From: Agapetus fuscipes
Taxonomy: Eukaryota > Arthropoda > Insecta > Trichoptera > Glossosomatidae
Direction: 5' to 3'
Assembly: GCA_951799405.1 (NCBI GenBank)
Contig: OX637343.1
Span: 13,742,524 to 13,806,523 of the forward strand
Length of the DNA: 64,000 bases
The notes beneath the pieces are model-generated. The model did no database searches and was not told where the DNA came from. It worked only from the letters and a program-made list of their open reading frames with translations. The stretch's first letter is position 1; every line of letters begins with the position of its first letter. Position numbers and translations under genes: made by a program. Below are positions 41,801 to 51,086 of the stretch, piece after piece.

Positions 41801-43058
41801 GCGGCTAGGGATCTACAAGACCAGGACCACTGCGCTACATCCACAGTCTGATGGAATGGTGGAAAGGATGAACCGTACCGTGGGGAGGTACTTAGCCAAA
41901 GTAGTGTCCAGCCATCAGCGGGACTGGGACCGACATCTGCCTTTGTTCTTATTGGCTTACCGGTCGGCTGTTCAGGAAACGACGAAGAAGACTCCCAGCA
42001 GCATACTGTTTGGGCGAGAAATGCGACTTCCTTGTGATCTCAAATTTGGCTGCAAACCAGGTGAAGACCTAGCCGGAGAAGACTATGTGACAGACCTTCG
42101 CAGGAGGCTGGATGACATCCATGATCAGGTCCGCATGAACATCGGGGAAGCCAGCGATCAAATGAAGGAGCGCTATGACACCAGAGCTGACAGCATGGGG
42201 TACAAAGCTGGTGACTGGGTGTGGCTTTTTGACCCCAAGAGGCGCCAAGGATACTGTCCGAAACTTCAGCGTTCCTGGGACGGGCCGTACGAGATCTTGG
42301 AGCGCATCAACGATGTGGTCTACCGCATAAAAAAGAGACCAAACGGAAAACCAAGGGTCGTGCACTACAATCGCCTCTCACCATACCTAGGCGATAATGA
42401 TGACCAACCAGCCCAAAAAGTACGACAGTGCGTCGCATCCGAAAGATCACCAGCCTTTGAGACGTTTTGGGAGAACGCGAAGGCAGGGCAGAAGTTTCGC
42501 CATGGAGTGACCACAGAAGTCCACAAGGACTTATTTGAGGTCACTAGGGACCACACACTGGCATGCAGTGTACCGGAAGATCTAGATATGTCTAGAGGAA
42601 TTGCACGGGTCTTCCGATACAAATTCGGAGAACCGCAACCCTCGAGCAGCCCGCAAGGAAGAGCTCTGAGACTACCGAAGGGGCGTCAACAAGCATACTG
42701 CCTGGTTGTCCCGGATTCCAGCAACCTGGAAGAGGACTACAAGGCATTGTGGGACGGCCTTGTTGAGCTGCGTGACTACATGTTGGAGGATCAGCAGGCG
42801 CGTCTGGCAATACCGAAGATGGGTGGCGGCCGCGCTAATCGAGACTGGCGGATAATCCGGAGTATGATTGAAGCAGTGTTCTCGGGAGTCGGCATCAGTG
42901 TCATGGTGTGCTGCGAGCAAGCGCAGCCGAGAGCCAGTGGGGAGAAATCCGTGGACTGCCACTTCTTCCTGACCACAGGGTGTCGACGTGGATCAGCATG
43001 CCCCTACCTACACAGAGTCAAGACTGTTCCGGGACAAAACAGTCTAGGTGGGGGGTAG
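38796..43058 (+). CDS. pol: Gypsy Pol polyprotein with C-terminal macrodomain and CCCH finger
   Basis: Processes the polyprotein, copies RNA to DNA and integrates it. The open frame (1420 codons, first codon GTG and not a true start) is entered by -1 frameshift near the gag stop. Protease LLVDTGATRT (Asp 64); RT with FSTLDLKSGYW (Asp 416) and VYLDDIIIL (478-481); RNase H with DTDAS (627), RREL (Glu 668), TDH (693), NADALSR (736); integrase zinc site H858, H865, C895, C898; DD35E catalytic residues D927, D987, E1023; GPY motif 1163-1165. Residues ~1244-1372 resemble a macrodomain of the TARG1/OARD1 type (KDLFEVTRDHTLACSVPED, GIARVFRYKFG, LAIPKMGGG). C1388-X7-C-X5-C-X3-H1406 is a CCCH finger. 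The stop touches the 3' LTR. No broken codon found. Confidence 0.93.
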   Translation: MSQASETQKTGCGKLERVNGKGQPLTRAGEALKSAATVATVRGKASSIFINGIIDGVTRELLVDTGATRTILRRDIVARGKQIAPTKWSLHTATGESAQVYGETIATFQIGSTTFDHRTLVANIEEDVILGMDILDRFGCSLNLKKGAIKIENEEVILQRRKELAARVILAKNTEVKGRSEMIVSARLDSSSTNDQICMIEPENMDNVNKGVMVARTVIRAQETIPVKIMNVNSYPVKMNEGFVLGRCERITSIVQQMTNMTCEGRKLSTQLETLVHDASQGLTEENRLRVRSLICRYQNIFEDSNGRLGRTKVVRHSIDTGEARPIKQAPRRLPFAKREEADKIIKDMSKDGIIEPSSSPWTSPVVLVKKKDGTTRFCVDYRLLNDVTKKDSYPLPRIDDTLDTLAGCTIFSTLDLKSGYWQVELDAKDKEKTAFSTGSGLWQFTVMPFGLCNAPATFERLMENVLRGLSWETCLVYLDDIIILGKDFNHQLRNLEQVFGRLQDAGLKLNPKKCNLFKKQVNYLGHIVSQRGVEVDPAKIKAVRDWPVLKDKHETRSFLGLCTYYRRFVPRFADIAKPLTKLTEENTRFHWSDSCAQAFEELKGRLTSAPLLSYPRKDGKFILDTDASNVGIGGVLSQIQDGHETVLGYFSKVLSKPERNYCVTRRELLAVIKSVEHFRKYLYGRKFTLRTDHAALVWLLKFKNPEGQVARWIERLQEYDYDSEHRPGTLHRNADALSRRPCASDCKHCSRMEDKVAIVQRTTTEDEDWQDEKLAQDQLNDPDLKYVMEWARERERPTWEKLAPLSPTVKAYWAQWGSIVIEGGLLKRKIEKEDGTLRRKQTLVPRSRVPEILGLLHGGTSGGHLGVKKTLEKVKERFYWINCSEDVKDWCRKCVTCATANGPQRKRRAPMRQYNVGSPFERIAIDIVGPFPTTEKGNKYIMVVMDYFSKWVEAYSIPNQEAVTVTEVLVTEFISRFGVPLELHSDQGRNFEAAIFQQMCERLGIYKTRTTALHPQSDGMVERMNRTVGRYLAKVVSSHQRDWDRHLPLFLLAYRSAVQETTKKTPSSILFGREMRLPCDLKFGCKPGEDLAGEDYVTDLRRRLDDIHDQVRMNIGEASDQMKERYDTRADSMGYKAGDWVWLFDPKRRQGYCPKLQRSWDGPYEILERINDVVYRIKKRPNGKPRVVHYNRLSPYLGDNDDQPAQKVRQCVASERSPAFETFWENAKAGQKFRHGVTTEVHKDLFEVTRDHTLACSVPEDLDMSRGIARVFRYKFGEPQPSSSPQGRALRLPKGRQQAYCLVVPDSSNLEEDYKALWDGLVELRDYMLEDQQARLAIPKMGGGRANRDWRIIRSMIEAVFSGVGISVMVCCEQAQPRASGEKSVDCHFFLTTGCRRGSACPYLHRVKTVPGQNSLGGG
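42525..42911 (+). other. Macrodomain-like region of Pol
   Basis: Pol residues ~1244-1372. Blocks recalled from human TARG1/OARD1 line up in order: KDLF..., an ED-x2-M-x2-GIA stretch followed by FRYKFG, YCLVV, a helix with DYKALWDGL, LAIPKMGGG, DW, and EAVF near the end. At the positions of TARG1's catalytic Lys 84 and Asp 125 I see Pro 1306 and Ala 1347, with Asp 1350 three residues on. So, if the fold call is right, ligand binding is likelier than glycohydrolase activity. Based on remembered sequence, not a search. Confidence 0.72.
42957..43013 (+). other. CCCH zinc finger at the Pol C-terminus
   Basis: Spacing C-X7-C-X5-C-X3-H (residues 1388-1406), the canonical CCCH form, usually single-stranded RNA binding. 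It includes CRRGSACPYLH. Only 14 residues follow before the stop. Confidence 0.8.
43046..43058 (+). other. Polypurine tract overlapping the pol stop
   Basis: AGGTGGGGGG then TAG (43056-43058), with the 3' LTR at 43059. Plus-strand priming site by position. Confidence 0.75.
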
Positions 43059-43574
43059 TGTTATGTAAATATAAATATTGAAATAAGTATGGGTAGTTAT
43101 AGTGTTATGTAAATATAAATATTGAAATAAGTATGGATAGTTATAGTTATAAGAATCCTCAAAAGTATTGGTAGGTAAGATCGATAATTATGTATAAGTG
43201 TAGAATTCTCTAGGCTAAGTAGGTATTTGTTATAATTATAGGAATACTGTATTGCATTGGTAGGTAGGATTTTGGTTGTGTCTAGGTAGTACGTGAAACA
43301 TCGAGAAGTAATAATTACTCTGGAACCTTCTAGCAACTATAGGTCTAGATTATACTGCTCTAAAGAGTATAAAGGGTGCAAATGGCCTGCAGAGCGGCCA
43401 GTATCATAGAGACTTACAAACACATCGAAGTCATCTGATCAGTGAACCAAAACCAAGTGGAATAATCGAGAAAGTAGTGTGAAAATAAATTTTGTAACTG
43501 TGTAAAATAAATAACTATTGAAGAAGACCTGTGTATTTTTAATTTGAAGACAATTGAACCCTAATTTCGTAACA
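43059..43574 (+). repeat. 3' LTR
   Basis: 516 bp, identical to 36279-36794 at an exact offset of 6780 throughout. Confidence 0.96.
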
Positions 43575-43578
43575 ATAC

Positions 43579-44683
43579 GTGTAAATAAATAAATGTATTG
43601 ATGAAAATATATTCCCTGTTAAGTTTCTCAACAAGGTTATGTAATTGAGTGATGCTTAGTGAAAGGTCTTGTGATCAAATCGATCCGTGTTTTTTTATAT
43701 CTTAAATTGATTGTGTATAAAAAAACCTAGAGAAATTGAGTAACAGTAATCTGGAGCAATGAACCTATTCGTTTCCAATACAGTACACATTGCGTACTCG
43801 GTTTTTTTTTGTACAAAGGGCTATCAGCTATTAAACTCTTGTATTGCTTTGCCGCAGTCTATCATACTAGCTCTTTTTTCAATGTGATCAATGATTAATT
43901 TTACGGTCTTTAAAGTGTTACGAGACTAAATTGAATAGATCATTGTTGCAAAAGATGCTTAACAAAATTGTTTGTATGGTTTAAGATTTACTTTTAAAAT
44001 AATTTTCAATTTATTTCTAAATGCCGTTTAATTGATTTTCTCGTATATCGTAATATTAATCCTACTTTAAAATAAAGTTTAAATGCATTCTCTTGGGCAA
44101 TAGTTTCATTGTATCATTCTGTACTTTAATTCAATAACAAATTACCTTTAAAAAGGTAATTTAGTATTTGTAACCTTGTTTTCATTTGTTGGGTCTTCTA
44201 TAATCGGCAGTGCTTAAAAAACCATTTGTATTTGTAAAATTTGCCCTTATGTTAAAGAACCTCCTCCAAATATAGTCACTCCGGTTTCTCTTTGACTATT
44301 TATACCTTCTCACTCTGACTATTTATGCTGAATATTTAAAGAAAAACCGAAAACTATTTTATTTGTGACGTCATAGATTTCGCAGACTGGACAATAATAA
44401 GATACATAAAGACGACCATTTGGAGATCCTGCCCATCCCTAGTAAAAAGGCAGCATTGTTAAAATAACCATGAAGTGATGTCTCATTAAAAAACGCCGTA
44501 TCAATATTTTATGTTTTTATCAGGAAGTTCGGTGTTATGGCCGAGGGTTCCAATGGCTGATCTTTCTAGCGTATTTGGAATAGAGAATTGCTGGTTTAGA
44601 TCCCCTGGGTCATTTGACCATAACTTTGATCCTGGTTCAACAGATGTCATTGGGTAGTTATTAATTAATAATTCATTATGCAA
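43579..44683. other. Unassigned AT-rich sequence
   Basis: About 1.1 kb with no supported gene or repeat. Confidence 0.4.
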
Positions 44684-44942
44684 CTGCAACTAAGCTACAC
44701 ATATAGTGTAAATTCTTGCCGCGTTATCCCCGAAGGGGTCGCATGTGGCGAGTTGTACCTATTAATTTTTACAGGTAAGGGGGCCGGCCTTACGCCAACC
44801 ACTTCAGTTGAAGTGGGGGTTTCCCAGCTCCCGTGGGGGCTGGTACTCATTTCTTGTGAAGGCTGAGTAAACCTTGCCGGTATTTTTATTATGGGGTTTG
44901 AAATAAACACCGAAATAGGAAATCATTTCTGACACCCTCCTC
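44684..44942 (-). mobile_element. SINE2, lacking the tRNA head
   Basis: In reverse: GGTGTCAGAAATGATTTCC, TTCGGTGTTTATTTCAAACC, the GAAGTGG block, CCCCTTCGGGGATAACGCGG, and TAGCTTAG at the 3' end. Truncated just before the B box. The flanks on both sides are TAATTAATTATT-like and may hide a target duplication. Confidence 0.8.
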
Positions 44943-45452
44943 GGTATAATATAAAATAATTAATTATTAATTGATGACATTAATGCCTGTTTCTGGCCAG
45001 GCAGAATAGGTCGGTGAATTGCATTCCTCTTCACAAATCTATTTATATATAAAAAAAAAATTGGCTCCTTGCACATCTTGTACGAGATGACTTAAAAAAT
45101 CCAAGATTAGCAATTGCAGTGAAAGTTGTAGCTACACCTGATCATGATGGTTGTGTTTAATTACCTCGGCCCGTCTCTCAGTAATTAGTGCTCCGCCATT
45201 GGAACCTGCTCATTGTGTGCCTCCACGTGACGGATGGAGCGCATCCGCCGTGTCTTATGAAAGCCTTCAAGGTTGGGTCTTCCCTCTTCACATGTGCCAT
45301 CTCTGCTTGATTATTTACATCATCATACTCTGTTCCAATCGAACATGGAGGTGTTCTTATCTCTTGATACCCTCGGCTCCATATTTGTATGTAGATTTGA
45401 TGTTATGATAAAACACAAATTAATAAATAGTGATCGCTTCCTTTTTTTCCAG
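44943..45452. other. Unassigned sequence
   Basis: No supported gene. Small GC-richer patch near 45170-45300. Confidence 0.35.
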
Positions 45453-45982
45453 TAGGGGAGACCGGGGCTGAAAGTTCCGATTTTCAAATAACATGAAATT
45501 TTATGATAAAAATGATAAGATATCAATTTTGATATTTGATTTTATTAAAAAGTCTTTATCGGTCTATGTAATAGTTAAGTCATTTCTGCTAGTTTCTCAA
45601 TATGTTTTTTTGTACAGGCATATTTTTGCAAAATTTCGGAAGGGAACATTCAACCCCACTTTGGGGCGAGTTGTTCCAAGTGTGGGGCAAGTTGTGCCAC
45701 TTGGATAATATAAATAAAGTTTAGGGATAATGTATAGTTTCTTTGAAATAAACCATAATTTCTACAGTTACATTTATTTCGTTGTTATGCAATGTTATAA
45801 ACTTTAAAAAACAACGAAAAAACATTACTAGCTACATCTAGATTAACATTTTGTATTGGTTAACAAAAATTGAGATCTGTTGGCTTATAAATCTGACTAC
45901 CTACATACATACTTAAGGATACAAAAAAATTTAACTGAAAAGGATAGGTACTTGAGATAAACACTTTTTTATAACTAAGATA

Positions 45983-45985
<3 letters not shown>

Positions 45986-46025
<40 letters not shown>
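45986..46025. repeat. Poly(T) run of 40, the poly(A) tail of a minus-strand LINE
   Basis: Forty consecutive T. Its place at the 3' end of 46026-46535 and its length indicate a recent poly(A)-primed insertion. Confidence 0.85.
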
Positions 46026-46026
<1 letters not shown>

Positions 46027-46535
46027 GTGCACAACAGGTTGCCCTAATTACAGTGCACCCTCACAGCCATCAACACGCTGGGAGGAACTCTTTTACCATA
46101 CTTTTGAAGGTGTCTACATTATATTGAAATATATCTATTTTTGCCTCATTAATGAGTTTGACACTCCGAGTTAAAGGATGCTGTGCCAAGACATCGGTGC
46201 GGCTCATTGGTAGATGAAAAAGATCATGACCTCGCCCCCGATTATAGTAATTTGGTATAAACAACCTGAAACCCTCCAACAGGGTGGGACTGTCTATTAA
46301 ACCATTGATGACTTTATAAGTGAGCACCATCAGGGTCCCGTTGCGCCTAGTTTCTAAGCTCCTGAAGCCAGTTTCCCGAAGCAGGTCCTCATGGTGCATG
46401 AACTGAGGGTAGTTTCCCTGCGTTCTCATGAGGAGGTACCTCAGGAACTTCTTCTGGAGCTGTTCTAACATATTAATGTACTTCCGCTGATGAGGTGTCC
46501 ACACCTCAATATATTGGCACTTCCATAACAACAGG
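46026..46535 (-). pseudogene. LINE C-terminal fragment, poly(A)-tailed
   Basis: Minus-strand frame of 153 codons (46531-46070): VWTPHQRKYINMLEQLQKKF, LRYLLMRTQGN, ETGFRSLETRRN, KVINGLIDSPTLL and LINEAKIDIFQYNVDTFK, the post-RT region of Jockey/R1-group LINEs. It is followed by a short 3' UTR and the 40 bp tail. RT motifs absent. A different family from 10055-11356 by sequence. Confidence 0.78.
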
Positions 46536-46947
46536 TTCTTGCAAACGTTTCATTAATAAATTTAATGGAAAGTGAGATCAAAACTTACAATTATAATTAA
46601 ATAACAAAACGAAACTCGTAACGCCAATCCTTTATTATATTACCCTTCGTCGTCGTCATTCGTCGTCGAGTTTCGATTTTCAAAATCAATGCCATCACAG
46701 CAGATGAAACACATTCATGCTCTATAGCAAATTAATTTTTGTATATATGCTGCAATGCGGCGAGCTTACGCGTGTGTGTTTACAAATGTATGAAAACTTT
46801 TAGGAATTAATCTGTTTGTTCATACTAAAAATGTATGGAACAATATTGACATCTAGCGGCAAAACGTAAAAGTTTTTTTTACATTTTCTTTTATTTCATG
46901 CAAATTAAAAATAAAAAAAAAGCCAAATAAAAATGGATTTCAATCTG
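46536..46947. other. Unassigned AT-rich sequence inside the Tigger-like element
   Basis: No supported feature. Confidence 0.35.
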
Positions 46948-49620
46948 TAATCTAAGTTGCAAACATATATAACATTTGAGATTCATATTACATGCATTCT
47001 TACGAGCAGACATGTATAAGTTCTAATCTAATCTAATCTAAGCTGCAAAGATATATATCATTTAAGATTTATATTAAATGCATTCCCACAAGCAGATATG
47101 TATAAGTTCCCGCTTACATATGCTGCATGTGTACTTACAACATAACAGCCCATTCCAAATGAACATAAGCCCTGCAACTCTTGCCAACCTTCCCTGAAAC
47201 AAAGGTGAATTTGCAAAGTAAACCATTTTTTAAAGTATGGGTGGTCAGCCTCATACCAACCTATAAGTCAAGAAAATTATTTTGTGTATTTCTTTACATA
47301 ATCTAAGTTGCAAAGATACATACCATTTAAGATTCATATTAAATGCATTCCCACACGCAGACAGGTACAAGTTCACGCTTACAAATGCCCAATGTGGACT
47401 TGCAAAATAAAAAAACTAATCTCAAATGAACATAAGCCCTGCAACTTTTGCCGACTTTTCCTCAAACAGAGATAAAATTTGCATGGTAAACCATTGCTTA
47501 CAGTATGGGTGGTCAGCCACATACTAACCTTTTAGTCAAGGAAATTATTTTGTTTAGTTCTATAATCTAAGTTGCAAAGATACATACCATTTGAGATTCA
47601 TATTAAATGCATTCCCACAAGCAGACAGGTACAAGTTCACGCTTACAAATGCCCAATGTGGACTTGCAAAATAAAAAAAACTAATCTCAAATGAACATAA
47701 GCCCTGCAACTCTTGCCGACTTTTCCTCAAACAGAGATAAAATTTGCATTGTGAACCATTGCTTACAGTATGGGTGGTCAGCCACATACTAACCTTTTAG
47801 TCAAGGAAATTATTTTGTTTAGTTCATTAATCTAAGTTGCAAAGATACATACCATTTGAGATTCATATTAAATGCATTCCCACAAGCAGACAGGTATAAG
47901 TTCGCGCTTACAAATGCCCCATGTGGACTTATAAAATAAAAAACTAATCTTAAATGAACATAAGCCCTGCAACTCTTGCCGACTTTTCCTCAAACAGAGA
48001 TAAAATTTTCATTGTAAAACAATCTTACAGTATGGGTGGTCAGCCACATACTAACCTATAAGTCAAGGAAATTATTTTATTAAGTTCTATAATCTAAGTT
48101 GCAAAGATACATACCATTTGAGATTCATATTAAATGCATTCCCACAAGCAGACAGGTATAAGTTCGCGCTTACAAATGCCCCATGTGGACTTATAAAATA
48201 AAAAACTAATCTCAAATGAACATAAGCCCTGCAACTCTTGCCGACTTTTCCTCAAACAGAGATAAAATTTTCATTGTAAACCATTCTTACAGTATGGGTG
48301 GTCAGCCACATACTAACCTATAAGTCAAGGAAATTATTTTATTAAGTTCTATAATCTAAGTTGCAAAGATACATACCATTTGAGATTCATATTAAATGCA
48401 TTCCCACAAGCAGACAGGTACAAGTTCACGCTTACAAATGCCCAATGTGGACTTGCAAAATAAAAAAACTAATCTCAAATGAACATAAGCCCTGCAACTT
48501 TTGCCGACTTTTCCTCAAACAGAGATAAAATTTGCATGGTAAACCATTGCTTACAGTATGGGTGGTCAGCCACATACTAACCTTTTAGTCAAGGAAATTA
48601 TTTTGTTTAGTTCTATAATCTAAGTTGCAAAGATACATACCATTTGAGATTCATATAAAATGCATTCCCACAAGCAGACAGGTACAAGTTCACGCTTACA
48701 AATGCCCAATGTGGACTTGCAAAATAAAAAAAACTAATCTCAAATGAACATAAGCCCTGCAACTCTTGCCGACTTTTCCTCAAACAGAGATAAAATTTGC
48801 ATTGTGAACCATTGCTTACAGTATGGGTGGTCAGCCACATACTAACCTTTTAGTCAAGGAAATTATTTTGTTTAGTTCTTTAATCTAAGTTGCAAAGATA
48901 CATACCATTTGAGATTCATATTAAATGCATTCCCACAAGCAGACAGGTATAAGTTCGCGCTTACAAATGCCCCATGTGGACTTATAAAATAAAAAACTAA
49001 TCTCAAATGAACATAAGCCCTGCAACTCTTGCCGACTTTTCCTCAAACAGAGATAAAATTTTCATTGTAAACCATTCTTACAGTATGGGTGGTCAGCCAC
49101 ATACTAACCTATAAGTCAAGGAAATTATTTTATTAAGTTCTATAATCTAAGTTGCAAAGATACATACCATTTGAGATTCATATTAAATGCATTCCCACAA
49201 GCAGACAGGTATAAGTTCGCGCTTACAAATGCCCCATGTGGACTTATAAAATAAAAAACTAATCTCAAATGAACATAAGCCCTGCAACTCTTGCCGACTT
49301 TTCCTCAAACAGAGATAAAATTTTCATGGTAAACCATTCTTACAGTATGGGTGGTCAGCCACATACTAACCTATAAGTCAAGGAAATTATTTTGTTAAGT
49401 TCTATAATCTAAGTTGCAAAGATACATACCAATCGAGATTCATATTAAATGCATTCCCACAAGCAGACATTTATAAGTTCACGCTTACACATAATGCATG
49501 TTGACTTACAACATAAAAACCCAATCTCAAATTAATATAAGCCCTGCAACTCTTGCCAATCTTCCCTGAAACACAGCTGAAATCTTCAAAGTGAACCATT
49601 TTTTAAACTATGGGTGGTCG
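46948..49620 (-). repeat. Tandem GTR array with higher-order structure
   Basis: Eleven GTR units in one orientation start (at TAATCTAAG, or the longer CTAATCTAATCTAAG of unit 2) at 46948 (partial), 47022, 47299, 47563, 47828, 48090, 48352, 48616, 48881, 49143 and 49405. From 47299 the spacings are 264, 265, 262, 262, then 264, 265, 262, 262: a four-unit block of exactly 1053 bp repeated twice, with the next unit starting at the same offset. Blocks are nearly identical; neighbouring units within a block differ more. The outer units (47022 and 49405) are the most diverged. Confidence 0.92.
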
Positions 49621-50462
49621 ATTTTCTTTTACAAAGGCTGCATGTTTTTATTTTACATGTTTTCCGAATTTTAACGCGAGGAAACTATGCGCAATATACA
49701 CATTCACCAAATGTTAAGGGGTTGGGCTGCGTAGCAGCCAGGGGCAACGCCCCTAGTATTATTTATCATCTTGAAGTTATCAAATTATTTTTATTAAGTG
49801 AAATAAAATTACATTGAAGACAAATCATCAGTCTCGTTAAATTTTTCATCTGACAGTTGGGACACATAAGTAATATTATCAGTTTCATTTATAAATGTCC
49901 TAATAAGGCCTATTGATGAAATTTCCCGCTTCGAGTTTTCAAATAGCCGCCAATGTTTGTAGAAGTGTGTGTGGACATTAATTAACGCACACAGCACAAC
50001 AAGTGGTCCCTGACGTGAGCATGTTGGATCCTGGAGTCCAAAACAACCAGGACGCGGAGCGCTTGTTTGATTTCTTAAGGTTTTGGCAGAGTAAAAAGTA
50101 ACATTTTTATTTTTATTTGTACACGGTGTGCTGTGCTTTCTCTATAGGATAATTATATGTGTAGACATGTCCTCTAAGATTTAATATAAGTATTGACAAC
50201 ATATTGTATACATTAAAATAAATGAAAGCTTATTTGTTTTTATGTAGGCCTTATTAAGACACAGGGTTCCCAATAAGGCCAAAATGCCATTTTAGTTATT
50301 TGTGTTCACAAAAGTGGGATTTTTGTTTATAAAGCAATTTTATTTCATTTATTACAAAGTTTAATAAATAAGTATAAGTATTTCAAATTACCATTGCATT
50401 ATTATTACGAGTATAAGCCCGCTAGTTATGTAATACCAAAGTTAAGGTAGGTCTTATTTGGG
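49621..50462. other. Unassigned AT-rich sequence inside the Tigger-like element
   Basis: No supported gene. An AATAAGGCC-containing motif recurs near 50246 and 50270. Confidence 0.35.
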
Positions 50463-51086
50463 TCACTTACATTTAAAATGTGCCCAATTTTTACACATGC
50501 TACATTCTATCCACTGTTCTCTTGGAAGTGAATTTGAATATGAATCACAACAAATTATGCAGTACCATTCCAGATCCTCATCATCACTATCACTCTCGCT
50601 TTCTTGTAATTCTCTTCGTTTAGCTTTTTCTTGAGCATTTCCCTTTCCTTTTCCCTTGCCTTTACCTTTTCCTTTATTATTGTTGTTTTCTTTCCCTTGT
50701 TTCTAATGGCTTCGTCTTTCCTTGCTTCCTTCTTTACCTGGACTTCAGCTAATGCATTTTTTTCTGGCGTGTCGGTCTAAACCGCTGTCTTTCTTATATG
50801 GCATTTTGTAGCCGTCTGCAATCTTAGGGGTTCTTTTGGTAAAGGCTTTACAATTTCAGGATAAAACCCAGCTAAAGCATTTGTCTTTACTGTAAATTGA
50901 AGTTGTTGGTCACTATTAACGGTCACAGAGGCAGCCTGAGATTCCAGTTCTTTCCAGTTCCAAATTTCCAGTTCTCTGGCTACCATTTTTACTTTTCTTC
51001 CATCTTGTATGACAGCATTGGCAGCTTGGCGTAATAACGTTTCAGATGTTTTCCCTCTCTGTTTTCCGTTTGTAGGTACGTACCAT
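50463..51086 (-). pseudogene. Tigger-type transposase, internally deleted and frameshifted
   Basis: The minus strand starts at ATG 51086 (MVRTYKRKTER), just after a TTATTTTTAG acceptor-like site, then shifts frame into ETLLRQAANAVIQDGRKVKM, the helix-turn-helix that binds element DNA. The DDE nuclease core is missing. The sequence passes to the C-terminal region (EIVKPLPKEPLR, then TPEKNALAEVQVKKEARKDE in another frame) and ends with a Cys-rich finger, WYCIICCDSY ... QWIECSMCKNWAHFKC, stop at 50463. Such PHD-like ends occur on insect Tigger/jerky-type transposases. At least two frameshifts plus the core deletion make it non-functional. Confidence 0.68.

Larger units (their letters stand above)
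36279..43574 (+). mobile_element. Ty3/gypsy LTR retrotransposon, complete
   Basis: 7296 bp: 516 bp LTRs that I find identical base for base, 4 bp ATAC target duplication (36275-36278 and 43575-43578), primer-binding-like site, gag, pol in the -1 frame, and a purine tract directly before the 3' LTR. Domain order protease-RT-RNase H-integrase marks it as Ty3/gypsy. No envelope gene. Intact frames plus identical LTRs indicate a very recent insertion. G+C in gag-pol is clearly above the flanks. Confidence 0.96.

Noticed and set aside
42366..43055. Envelope gene in the 3' part of the gypsy element
   Set aside because: The region is in frame with Pol, has no signal peptide or membrane segment, and fits macrodomain plus CCCH finger instead.
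47560..48840. Two nearly identical 75-codon minus-strand frames 1053 bp apart, as if a gene family
   Set aside because: They lie at equivalent places in the GTR higher-order repeat; the similarity is that of the DNA repeat, and other units have stops.
46948..49620. CRISPR-like array (regular repeats)
   Set aside because: Units of ~263 bp with no short repeat/unique spacer alternation; a eukaryotic tandem satellite.
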